Part shown: in pieces, positions 37,319 through 45,804 of the stretch
Layout: each line of letters starts with the position of its first letter
How positions within the stretch are numbered: the first letter of the stretch is position 1
Assembly (NCBI GenBank): GCA_965208605.1
Contig: OZ242345.1
Span: forward strand, 682,001-746,000
DNA from: UBA9659 sp965208605
Lineage (GTDB): Bacteria; Pseudomonadota; Gammaproteobacteria; Pseudomonadales; Azotimanducaceae
Direction: 5' to 3'
DNA length: 64,000 nucleotides
Translations under genes and position numbers: made by a program
The notes under the pieces: model-generated
What the model saw: the letters and a program-made list of their open reading frames with translations, nothing else
Database searches by the model: none
Told to the model about the DNA's origin: nothing

Positions 37319-39943
37319 GTGAACCTATTCAATCATCGCTTATTTACCAATCGCTTATTTACCAATTGCTTATTTGCCAAGAAGTTGAGCACCCATTACC
37401 GCGCCCTGATGCTACTCCTTGCTCTGGGTGTCTTGGCAGCGCCGCCAGACACCGTCTTTGCTCAGGGGGCTCAGGGGGCGGGAGACCTTGAAGAGGTGGT
37501 GGTCACGGGTAGTCGCCGGGCGCCCCGGTCAGTTGGCGATTCGGCTGCGCCCATTGATGTGTTGAGCGGCGATGATTTTGAAAATCAAGGTGCCAGCGAT
37601 ATCGGCGACATGCTACGTACACTGGTACCTTCATATAATGTCAATATTCAGCCGATCAGCGATGCGGCGGCCCTGGTGCGCCCAGCAAATCTGCGTGGAC
37701 TCCCACCGGATAATACGCTGGTGCTGGTCAATGGTAAGCGCCGGCATCGCGGCTCGGTAATCACCTTCTTAGGGGCAGGATTATCGAACGGTGCCCAGGG
37801 ACCCGACGTCTGGGTCATCCCGGCGATTGCGCTCAGGCAGCTTGAAGTCCTGCGGGACGGTGCATCGGCACAGTACGGCTCTGACGCTATTGCCGGTGTC
37901 TTGAACTTCCTGCTGAAAGAAAATGCTGAAGGCATCTCAGTGGAGACCCGTTACGGTGAATTCTACGAAGGCGACGGTGAAAACTGGAAGCTTGCCGCCA
38001 ATATCGGCATGCCGCTGACTGCTGCGGGCTTTTTGAATCTCAGCCTTGAAGTATCCGATTCAAGTGCCACCAGTCGCAGTGTACAACGTCAAGATGCCGC
38101 CGACCTGAGCGCGCTGGGAAATACCGCCATCCGCAACCCCGCTCAAATCTGGGGCTCCCCCGACGTTAAGGATGATTATAAATTCTTTGCTAATGCCGGG
38201 CTTGACCTCGGCGAGGGTAGCCAAGCCTACGCATTTGGCAACTATGCTGAACGGCAGGTGCTCGGTGGATTCTTTTTCCGCAACCCCACCAATAGATCCG
38301 GTGTTTTTTCACCCTCTGGTGCTGCCAATGGCATCCTCCGACTGGTGGGCGACCTGACTCCAGAAGATGGCGTGGATTGCCCGGCGGTCAATGTACGTGT
38401 TGATGGCAGTAAGGATAGCACGCAACCGATTGACGAGGCCGCACTAGCCGCGATTATTGCTGAGCCCAACTGCTTCGTCTTCAATGCGCGTTATCCTGGT
38501 GGATTTACCCCTAATTTCGGCGGTGATGTTACTGATTTCAGTCTCTTTGCCGGTGTCAAGGGGGAGACCCCCAAGGGCCTGGTTTGGGATGTCAGTCTCG
38601 GGCTGGGTAGCCACAAGACCCAATTTGAGATCATCAACACGGTGAACGCTTCTCTTGGTCCGGCTTCTCCGAATGAGTTCAACATCGGAAGTTACGCCCA
38701 ACTGGAGAAGAATTTTAACCTGGACCTTGCTTATCCGATGACCGTGGCGGGCTTCTATTCTCCGCTGAACATCGGCTTCGGATTTGAATACCGTGAAGAA
38801 CAGTTTGAGGTTATTTCAGGCGATGAGGCAGGCTGGATTACAGGTCCCTTGTTTGCACAGGGCTTCGGCGTGGGGTCCAATGGTTTCTCTGGCTTTGGCC
38901 CTCAAGATGCGGGCTTGTGGGACCGAGGCAATTTTGCCTTGTATCTTGACCTGGAAGCAGACCTGACCGAGGCACTGTTATTGGGTGCTGCGGTTCGCTT
39001 TGAGGATTTTGAAGATTTTGGCAGCACGGCTAACGGCAAGCTCTCGGCAAGATATGCTTTCAGCGATAGCTTCTCGACGCGGAGCACCTATAGCACGGGT
39101 TTCCGAGCACCAACACCCGGGCAGGGCAACATCACCAATGTGCTTACATTTGCCGACAACGCTAATGGCATGTTGCGGCAACGGGGCACTATTCCACCCA
39201 CCAATCCCGTTGCCCAATTGTATGGCGGCGAGGCACTTACCGAGGAGCAGTCCACCAACTTCAGCATCGGTTTTGTCTGGGATATTACTGACCAGCTCAA
39301 TGTCACGCTTGATTATTTTGATATAACATTAAAAGACCGGATTACCCTGGGGGCAACTGTAGTATTAGATGACGCGGGGCGGGCCGCGCTGCTAGCAGCA
39401 GGTGTGGTGGGGGCTGATGATCTCAGTGAATTCCAGTTCTACACCAATGACTTTGATACCCAGACCAGAGGGATTGATCTAGTCGCAACCTACGGCTTCA
39501 ATTGGGCGGCGGGCGCTACTGACCTCATCCTGGCGTACAACCAGACCACAACCGAACTGGATAGCCCCTTGAGTACAACGGTTAATATCACGCGCAAGTT
39601 TGAACTGGAGCGGGGTGTGCCAGATACCCGCTGGTATTTGACGGGCCTGCATCATGCCGGCAACTGGAGGTTTCTCCTTCGGTTAAGTTACTACGATGAA
39701 TACACTGATGCGGGTGCCAGTCCTGAGTCGAATATAGTTTTTGGTGATGAATATCTGGTAGATGCAGAGGTTGCCTATACCTGGCGTGATCGATATACGC
39801 TCGTCCTGGGTGCTCAAAACCTGCTGGATGAATATCCAGACGAGGACCCTCGTTCCTTGGATTTGGGCAACAAGTATCCAGAAGATGCACCCGCGGGCTT
39901 CAACGGCGGCTTCTACTATTCACGCTTCAGAATTGATCTCTAG
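37319..39943 (+). CDS. TonB-dependent outer-membrane receptor
   Basis: 874 residues from a GTG. After the signal peptide (YRALMLLLALGVLAAPPDTVFA) comes a TonB-box-like DLEEVVVTG, then the plug domain (PIDVLSGDDFENQGASDIGD, LVLVNGKRRHR, EVLRDGASAQYGSDAIAGVLNF) and a 22-strand barrel ending GGFYYSRFRIDL. The ligand is not evident; no transport genes adjoin it. The extreme N-terminus has three 15-bp units encoding RLFTN, RLFTN, CLFAK ahead of the signal peptide, which is unusual. Confidence 0.93.
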   Translation: MNLFNHRLFTNRLFTNCLFAKKLSTHYRALMLLLALGVLAAPPDTVFAQGAQGAGDLEEVVVTGSRRAPRSVGDSAAPIDVLSGDDFENQGASDIGDMLRTLVPSYNVNIQPISDAAALVRPANLRGLPPDNTLVLVNGKRRHRGSVITFLGAGLSNGAQGPDVWVIPAIALRQLEVLRDGASAQYGSDAIAGVLNFLLKENAEGISVETRYGEFYEGDGENWKLAANIGMPLTAAGFLNLSLEVSDSSATSRSVQRQDAADLSALGNTAIRNPAQIWGSPDVKDDYKFFANAGLDLGEGSQAYAFGNYAERQVLGGFFFRNPTNRSGVFSPSGAANGILRLVGDLTPEDGVDCPAVNVRVDGSKDSTQPIDEAALAAIIAEPNCFVFNARYPGGFTPNFGGDVTDFSLFAGVKGETPKGLVWDVSLGLGSHKTQFEIINTVNASLGPASPNEFNIGSYAQLEKNFNLDLAYPMTVAGFYSPLNIGFGFEYREEQFEVISGDEAGWITGPLFAQGFGVGSNGFSGFGPQDAGLWDRGNFALYLDLEADLTEALLLGAAVRFEDFEDFGSTANGKLSARYAFSDSFSTRSTYSTGFRAPTPGQGNITNVLTFADNANGMLRQRGTIPPTNPVAQLYGGEALTEEQSTNFSIGFVWDITDQLNVTLDYFDITLKDRITLGATVVLDDAGRAALLAAGVVGADDLSEFQFYTNDFDTQTRGIDLVATYGFNWAAGATDLILAYNQTTTELDSPLSTTVNITRKFELERGVPDTRWYLTGLHHAGNWRFLLRLSYYDEYTDAGASPESNIVFGDEYLVDAEVAYTWRDRYTLVLGAQNLLDEYPDEDPRSLDLGNKYPEDAPAGFNGGFYYSRFRIDL
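37331..37378. repeat. 15-bp tandem units at the start of the receptor gene
   Basis: Three in-frame units of the form CGCTTATTTACCAAT encode (R/C)LF(T/A)N-like repeats just after the GTG start. They lie ahead of the signal-peptide core, as in the FGE-like gene. Confidence 0.8.
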
Positions 39944-39989
39944 TATTCATCCTACCCAACGCAGGGCCCAGTCCCAGCCTCACCTCGTC

Positions 39990-40090
39990 ATACCCCGTCA
40001 TTCTCGTCACCCCGGTCATCACAGCCATCGGCTGGGGTGACGGGGTCTATGCTATCGGCGGGACGTCTGGGTTCGGCGAGAATGACGGCT
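39990..40090. repeat. Dispersed repeat between the receptor gene and mutS
   Basis: CCGTCATTCTC, then a shortened hairpin: the outer stem GTCACCCC/GGGGTGAC (40006-40041) and inner AGCC/GGCT remain, but part of the right arm is deleted. GGCGGGACGTCTGGGTTCGG and GAGAATGACGG follow, the right half of a second hairpin type also seen at 55558. Confidence 0.78.
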
Positions 40091-40173
40091 CATCAATACC
40101 CGCTGCCTTGAGCTCATCTGCCGGTCCTCAGCTGCAGAAATCTACCAAGCACTCCTAAGGCGAATTTGGTTAA

Positions 40174-42825
40174 ATGACAATTATGAGCACCGATAACAAG
40201 AAGCCGGAGCTACTGGAAGGGTTGGGCGAAAAGACCGCCGCAAGGCTCGGCACCGCTACTCTCGCCAACCAAACACCCATGATGCAGCAGTATCTGAAGA
40301 TCAAGGAACAGCATCCTAATGAGCTACTGTTTTACCGTATGGGGGACTTCTACGAATTATTTCTCGAGGATGCCAAACAGGCCGCAAACCTGCTTGACAT
40401 CACGTTAACCGCGCGTAGTTCGGCCACCGATAAGCCCATCCCCATGTGCGGTGTGCCTTATCATTCGGTTGATACCTATCTCGCTAAGCTGGTGAAATTA
40501 GGCATATCTGTTGCGCTCTGTGAACAGATTGGCGACCCGGCCACCTCAAAGGGTCCGGTGGAACGCAAGGTAGTGCGCATTCTCACGCCCGGGACCCTCA
40601 CCGATGAGTCCTTGCTGGATGCTGAGCAGGACAATCTCATTGCCGCCATTACTCTTCAAAACGACACCTATGGCATCGCCACCTTGGATCTGTCCAGCGG
40701 CAGGTTTGAGGTGACCGAAGTCAAAGGCGACGATTCGCTGAACAGTGAACTGCACCGCCTGGCACCCGCGGAACTGATCCTGATGGAAGAGCAACAATAT
40801 CCGGCCCTAGCGGACCGTCATGCTAGTGTGCGCCGCCGGCCTTCCTGGGAATTTGACCTTGGCACGGCGCGGGAAATTCTAAATAGGCAATTCGGCACCC
40901 GCGACCTGGCGGGATTCGGTTGTGAAGCCATGCATCTAGCCCTTGGCGCAGCAGGTTGCTTGCTGGGTTACATCAAGGAAACCCAGAAAAACGATTTGCC
41001 GCATATCAAAGCCTTGCACCCCATTGCCGAAGATGAATCAGTGTTGATTGACGCCGCATCTCGCCGAAACCTGGAAGTGTCCGTCAACATCCAGGGCGGT
41101 GAGCAACAGACCCTATATTCTGTGCTTAACCGCACCACCACCAGCATGGGCGCGCGGCTACTAAAACGCTGGTTGCACCGACCTATCCGCTCCCGCTCAG
41201 TATTGACCGAACGACTTGATGCAGTGGAATACATTGCTGATCGACAGCAGCATGGTTTGCTGGCGGCGCATTTCAAACAGATTGGCGACATTGAGCGGAT
41301 CCTGGCACGGGTTGCCCTCAAGTCCGCACGCCCTCGAGACCTTGCCCGATTACGAGACGCGCTGAACGTGCTACCCGCACTACAGACTGAGCTCAACACC
41401 ATTAGTAGCAGCCGGGTCAAACATCTAGCCCAGAACTGCCAACCCATGCCGGCGCTGAGCAGCACCTTGACCCAAGCCATCATTGAGAATCCAGCCAGCG
41501 TCATCCGAGAAGGCGGCGTCATTGCCGATGGTTACGACTCAGCCCTGGATGAGTTGCATAGCATCAGCGAAAACGCCGCGGAATTTCTGGTGCAGCTGGA
41601 AGCCCGCGAGCGCAAGCAGACCCGGCTGAGCTCTTTGAAGGTGAGCTATAACCGGGTGCACGGATACTACATTGAAGTGAGCAAGGGGCAAGCAGACCAG
41701 GTGCCGGCACACTACATTCGGCGACAGACTCTCAAGAATGTTGAACGGTTCATCATGCCTGAGTTGAAAGAATTTGAAGACAAGGCACTCAGCAGCCGGA
41801 GTCGTGCGCTCGCTCGAGAAAAACATCTTTATGACCAACTGCTGGAATTGCTCGTCGAACATCTGGCACCACTCCAAACGCTAGTCGCGGCAATCTCTGA
41901 GTTGGATGTCCTCAATACCCTGGCCGAACGAGCACTCAGCTTACAACTGATACGCCCCCAGCTGACCGATACCGCCACCCTTGAAATCCGGGAAGGCAGG
42001 CACCTGGTCGTGGAGCAAAACCTTGACTCAGCCTTCATCGGCAATGATCTCAGTCTGAATGAACAGCGCAAACTTCTAGTGATCACTGGTCCCAATATGG
42101 GTGGCAAGTCTACCTATATGCGCCAGTGCGCACTGATCACGCTGCTGGGTCATATCGGCAGTTTTGTCCCCGCGAAACATGCAGAGATTGGCGCCGTGGA
42201 CCGGATATTCACCCGCATCGGCTCCTCAGATGATCTCGCCAGTGGACGCTCAACTTTTATGGTGGAAATGACAGAAACAGCAATTATTTTGAATAATGCG
42301 ACGAGTCATTCTCTGGTGTTGCTAGACGAGGTGGGGCGCGGGACATCAACCTTTGATGGCTTGTCGTTGGCATGGGCCCTCGCCCGATATATCGCCGAAA
42401 ATATTCAAGCATTAACCTTGTTTGCGACCCACTATTTTGAACTGACTTCCCTGTCGGAAACACTGCCGGCGACGCGCAACGTCCATCTTGCCGCCAAGGA
42501 ATACGGAGACCAGATCATATTTATGTACACTGTGAACGACGGGCCGACCAACCAGAGCTATGGTTTACAGGTTGCCCGGCTGGCGGGTATCCCGGAAAGA
42601 GTGATTGATGTTGCTCGGGAAAAACTCAGGCAACTGGAAGAAAATGAAGTACAGAGCGCCCATGTGGCCACCGCGCCGTCCCAGTCGGACATATTCGTCA
42701 ATGATAAGCAGCCCCGCGACAAGCTCCGGGAGTTGCTGCTCACACTGGCTGTGGATCAAGTCACGCCGCTAGAGGCTCTCAATCTGCTCAGTAAATTGCA
42801 GAAGCTCGCTGAGCAAGACCACTGA
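40174..42825 (+). CDS. mutS: MutS, DNA mismatch recognition protein
   Basis: 883 residues (ATG at 40174 or, three codons later, at 40183). The mismatch-reading FxE motif is in YRMGDFYELFLED. The core and clamp domains follow (YIEVSKGQ), then the ATPase with Walker A GPNMGGKST, FTRIGSSDDLASGRSTFMVEM, and LLDEVGRGTSTFDG. The C-terminal helix-turn-helix region closes it. In the family it binds mismatches and small loops and recruits MutL. Its presence matters for a genome rich in short repeats, since loss would speed repeat change; this copy looks intact. Confidence 0.97.
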   Translation: MTIMSTDNKKPELLEGLGEKTAARLGTATLANQTPMMQQYLKIKEQHPNELLFYRMGDFYELFLEDAKQAANLLDITLTARSSATDKPIPMCGVPYHSVDTYLAKLVKLGISVALCEQIGDPATSKGPVERKVVRILTPGTLTDESLLDAEQDNLIAAITLQNDTYGIATLDLSSGRFEVTEVKGDDSLNSELHRLAPAELILMEEQQYPALADRHASVRRRPSWEFDLGTAREILNRQFGTRDLAGFGCEAMHLALGAAGCLLGYIKETQKNDLPHIKALHPIAEDESVLIDAASRRNLEVSVNIQGGEQQTLYSVLNRTTTSMGARLLKRWLHRPIRSRSVLTERLDAVEYIADRQQHGLLAAHFKQIGDIERILARVALKSARPRDLARLRDALNVLPALQTELNTISSSRVKHLAQNCQPMPALSSTLTQAIIENPASVIREGGVIADGYDSALDELHSISENAAEFLVQLEARERKQTRLSSLKVSYNRVHGYYIEVSKGQADQVPAHYIRRQTLKNVERFIMPELKEFEDKALSSRSRALAREKHLYDQLLELLVEHLAPLQTLVAAISELDVLNTLAERALSLQLIRPQLTDTATLEIREGRHLVVEQNLDSAFIGNDLSLNEQRKLLVITGPNMGGKSTYMRQCALITLLGHIGSFVPAKHAEIGAVDRIFTRIGSSDDLASGRSTFMVEMTETAIILNNATSHSLVLLDEVGRGTSTFDGLSLAWALARYIAENIQALTLFATHYFELTSLSETLPATRNVHLAAKEYGDQIIFMYTVNDGPTNQSYGLQVARLAGIPERVIDVAREKLRQLEENEVQSAHVATAPSQSDIFVNDKQPRDKLRELLLTLAVDQVTPLEALNLLSKLQKLAEQDH

Positions 42826-43120
42826 GGTTCGGGCTGGTTTGGAACCTATACAAATCCAGATGGTGGCAAGAATGACGGTAAAAAAATCAACGAAGCCAAA
42901 CCGCATTCAGTCACTTCTAATTGGTGAACTACTTTGAGTTTGCTGAGGTTGGCGAAGATCCTGCATCTTAGCTAGCCTGTGCATTTAACTTTCTTTTTTT
43001 GATGCGTCTTTCTCCATATAATGCGTACATAGAGGTATAGACTGAAAAGAAAATAATATGGTAAATGCTCCAAAAAATTATTGGCTTAACACCGAATATA
43101 GGTTGCCCATCCGTAAGGAT
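42826..43120. other. Gene-free gap after mutS
   Basis: About 295 bases. The left part holds a weak relic of the dispersed repeat (AATCCAGATGG and AAGAATGACGG). The right part is AT-rich with an isolated TATAAT at 43017-43022 but no fitting -35 or downstream gene on that strand. Confidence 0.5.
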
Positions 43121-43459
43121 TCATCCTATAGATAAAGCATACACAGTTATTGCCATAATCATTATTCCCATTAGCAGATACTGTAGCGCCCTTACGAATG
43201 GCTTGGGGATTTCCTTATCATTAAGGTCATACTTCCTTGTCACAAATGCCACTCCTTCTAAAACCAGTATCATCACCATGATGGTGGCATAGAAAATATA
43301 TGGGTGCTGCTCAAGAGGATTAACGCCCCGTACAATATATGGCAGTAACCACATAACAAGAGCCAGAAAAGGATACTCTATCAGCAAACGTACATGAGCT
43401 TTATATACCATTGCCCTTTGGCATGAATTCCAAAACCCACCAGTTTTTTCATCAGACAT
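43121..43459 (-). CDS. Small membrane protein of unknown function
   Basis: 112 residues from the second ATG (MSDEKTGG), which has AAGGTG six bases upstream; the first ATG, five codons earlier, lacks a ribosome binding site. Three hydrophobic segments are visible (LIEYPFLALVMWLLPYIV, YIFYATIMVMILVLEGVAF, ALQYLLMGIMIMAITVYAL), so it is probably an inner-membrane protein. AT-rich and not recognised. It stands alone, reading away from mutS. Confidence 0.6.
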   Translation of the reverse strand: MSDEKTGGFWNSCQRAMVYKAHVRLLIEYPFLALVMWLLPYIVRGVNPLEQHPYIFYATIMVMILVLEGVAFVTRKYDLNDKEIPKPFVRALQYLLMGIMIMAITVYALSIG

Positions 43460-43609
43460 AATGTTCACCTTCATTGTTTGTTAATAGGAAGAAAAAACCT
43501 TTAATAGCACCTAATTGCTAATAAAAGCCGTGATGTTTAATGCGGAACGATGAAGCGGAAATTATGGGTGCAACAGTGTTGAATATGCAAGCCTATGCAC
43601 CGCTTGGCG

Positions 43610-44071
43610 CTAGTAGCCCCCGAGGTCCTGCACTACTTCCTCAATAAAGCGGATATGTTGCTTGACAACAAAATCGGCTATCACGCGCTTGTTAATCTTC
43701 TTGTCTTGATTGATCAAATAGGTCACTCGGCGCACGCCCATGCCGAGAAAACCGTCCACACCGTAAGCGCGAATGGCTTTTTTATGCTGGTCAAAGAGTA
43801 GCTTGTAGGGCAGGTCGTAACGGGCACGAAAGCGCGCATGACTTGCCTCGCTTTGCGGGCTGATGCCTACCACTGTGGCATTGACTGCTTGAATTTTGGG
43901 ATGGATATCTCGGATTTCACAGGCTTCGGCCGTGCAGACTGGCGTAAAGTCAGCCGGATAAAAAAACAAAATCAGCGGGCCATCCGACAGAAGAGGAGCC
44001 AGGCGGGTCAAGTGCCCCTGGTCGTCCGGCAATTCAAATTCGGGGGCGGTGTCTCCAACATTCAGCATCAT
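43610..44071 (-). CDS. bcp: Bcp-type peroxiredoxin
   Basis: 153 residues. The peroxidatic cysteine is Cys46 in YPADFTPVCTAEAC, with the resolving Cys51 five residues later, the Bcp/PrxQ CX4C pattern. The later DLPYKLLFDQHKKAIRAYGV fits the fold. In the family it reduces hydrogen peroxide and organic peroxides with thioredoxin. The start overlaps the holA stop (ATGA; a second ATG follows directly), so it is probably the last gene of that operon. Confidence 0.92.
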   Translation of the reverse strand: MMLNVGDTAPEFELPDDQGHLTRLAPLLSDGPLILFFYPADFTPVCTAEACEIRDIHPKIQAVNATVVGISPQSEASHARFRARYDLPYKLLFDQHKKAIRAYGVDGFLGMGVRRVTYLINQDKKINKRVIADFVVKQHIRFIEEVVQDLGGY

Positions 44072-45117
44072 AGCTTGCCTCGCGCCGGCTCACCCAGCAC
44101 CGAGACACCAGCAAGCCCCAGTAGCAGGTTGGTAATTTCCCGCCAGGCATCACCCGGCTCAAGGCCCTTAATTACCCGATCTATTTTGCCCGTCATGAGC
44201 TGGAGACTACGCAAGGACTGGGTACCATGCCGATCAAGACAACGGCTAACCGCTCGTTTGCGTTTGTCCCATACGCGCCCCCTGCGTAATACTTCTTGTA
44301 CTGACTGGCCCTGGTCCATGGCCGTTGCCATAGTCTCTAAGAGGCGAATCTCACGCGCCAACATCACATTCACATACATCTCCGCTGTCCCCTCAAGCCG
44401 CAACCCCTGAATCATCCGCACCACCCGCGGGCTCTGCCCTGCCAAACTAGCATCAATCAACTTAAAGATATCATATCGCGCACTGTCCGCCACACCATCC
44501 GTCACCTGCTCCAAATCAATTTCTTTGCTGGGGGAAATCAACTTCAAGCGTTCAATTTCTTGCACCGCCGCGAGGAGGTTACCTTCCGTCCGGCGCGCCA
44601 TTGCCAAGAGGGCTTCATGGGTAACTTCCAGCCCTTCCCGCTTGAACCTTCGCTGTAACCAATCTGGGAACTGCTTCGCTTCTATGGGCCATACTTGCAC
44701 AAAGACGCCGGCCTGCTCAATGCTCTTGAACCATTTGGTCTTCTGGGTAGCGGCATCAATCCTGGGCATGACGAGCAACAGCGCGGTGGCATCGGTTAAC
44801 TCTTCCACCAGAGACACCAGCAAAGCTCTGCCAGCATCACCGGGCGACCGGCTACTCATGCGTACTTCAATGAGCTTTTTTTCGGCAAAGAGAGACATGC
44901 TGTTGACACTATGCAGGACTTCCTGCCACTTAAACCCCTCTTCGGCATGGAAGAGCTCCCGCTCCGTATAGCCCTGCTGCCGCAATGCATGCCGCACCAG
45001 ATCACAAGCTTCCTGAATCAACAGGGGCTCATCGCCACTGATGACATAAAGCCCGGTGGTGGGTTTTGATGCCTGTTCTTTCAGATAATTGTGGAGTTTT
45101 TCCGGGTAGAGTTTCAT
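44068..45117 (-). CDS. holA: DNA polymerase III delta subunit
   Basis: 349 residues, the usual length. N-terminal GLYVISGDEPLLIQEACDLVR is the degenerate AAA fold of delta, then ELFHAEEGFKWQEVL and LLLVMPRIDAATQKTKWFK. In the family it opens the beta clamp in the clamp loader and has no ATP site of its own. It follows lptE and precedes bcp, matching the leuS-lptE-holA order of other gammaproteobacteria; nadD, often next, is absent. Confidence 0.94.
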   Translation of the reverse strand: MKLYPEKLHNYLKEQASKPTTGLYVISGDEPLLIQEACDLVRHALRQQGYTERELFHAEEGFKWQEVLHSVNSMSLFAEKKLIEVRMSSRSPGDAGRALLVSLVEELTDATALLLVMPRIDAATQKTKWFKSIEQAGVFVQVWPIEAKQFPDWLQRRFKREGLEVTHEALLAMARRTEGNLLAAVQEIERLKLISPSKEIDLEQVTDGVADSARYDIFKLIDASLAGQSPRVVRMIQGLRLEGTAEMYVNVMLAREIRLLETMATAMDQGQSVQEVLRRGRVWDKRKRAVSRCLDRHGTQSLRSLQLMTGKIDRVIKGLEPGDAWREITNLLLGLAGVSVLGEPARGKL

Positions 45118-45138
45118 GCGCCTGCTTCTTGTTAATAG

Positions 45139-45804
45139 TTACTCTTGTTGACTCGGCGCATCCAGAAGAAGTTCAATTCGACCTAGCATGCGACCTGCCA
45201 GTGCCCTTCTCATTTCATTGAGTAGCAAGGCTTCCTCTTCCTGACTGCCAGACAGATTGTTCGGGTCAAGGGAATAGGTTCTTTCCGTTGCCAGAGTCAC
45301 TGTCTCAGGGGCGGCATCCACAGCAAGCTGAATCTGCAGGCGCACCTCTAATTGCAACACATACTCGGCGACCTGCATTGCGGCAGTGGTCAACATAGAC
45401 CGACGGCTAGCCACTTCCTTTTCTATACGCAGAATAATATACCGCCCTCCGGTCCCTTCTGCAGAGGCTACTTCTGCAGAGGGTGCTTCTGCAGAGGGTG
45501 CTTCTGCCGAAGAAGCCTCTACTAACACCACTCCCCTATCGCTGAATGTCTGCCGAAACACATCCCCCAGAGCCGCCAAGTCGCCAGGGGTATCTAAGCG
45601 CACACTAGGCCGGGCAGTCAGGCTGCTCCCTTGGTCTTTCAACGGGTCTCTTAATTGCTCTCGTAATGGGTCTCTTAATTGAAAGCCACAAGCTGCCAAG
45701 AAAAAGAGCAGCAACACGGCGACTAGCCCGCTATGCTGCGGTTCACGCAATAACGTAATAAACAACGTAATAAATAACTTAATAAACGTCTTAATAAACG
45801 ACAA
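45139..45804 (-). CDS. lptE: LptE, outer-membrane LPS assembly lipoprotein
   Basis: 221 residues from a TTG inside the 3' end of leuS; a GTG about 29 codons later would leave a minimal lipoprotein signal. The lipobox is LAAC in VLLLFFLAACGFQLRDPL. In the family it plugs the LptD barrel. Three repeats are visible: (FIK/FIT) units at the start, LRDPLREQLRDPLKDQ after the cysteine, and four SAEAP-like units (15 bp, about 45465-45512) in the middle. Such expansions are not typical of LptE. Confidence 0.85.
   Translation of the reverse strand: MSFIKTFIKLFITLFITLLREPQHSGLVAVLLLFFLAACGFQLRDPLREQLRDPLKDQGSSLTARPSVRLDTPGDLAALGDVFRQTFSDRGVVLVEASSAEAPSAEAPSAEVASAEGTGGRYIILRIEKEVASRRSMLTTAAMQVAEYVLQLEVRLQIQLAVDAAPETVTLATERTYSLDPNNLSGSQEEEALLLNEMRRALAGRMLGRIELLLDAPSQQE

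Noticed and set aside
43065..43292. Plus-strand frame of 75 codons after a TATAAT
   Set aside because: It mostly overlaps the minus-strand membrane protein gene, has no ribosome binding site, and the TATAAT has no matching -35.
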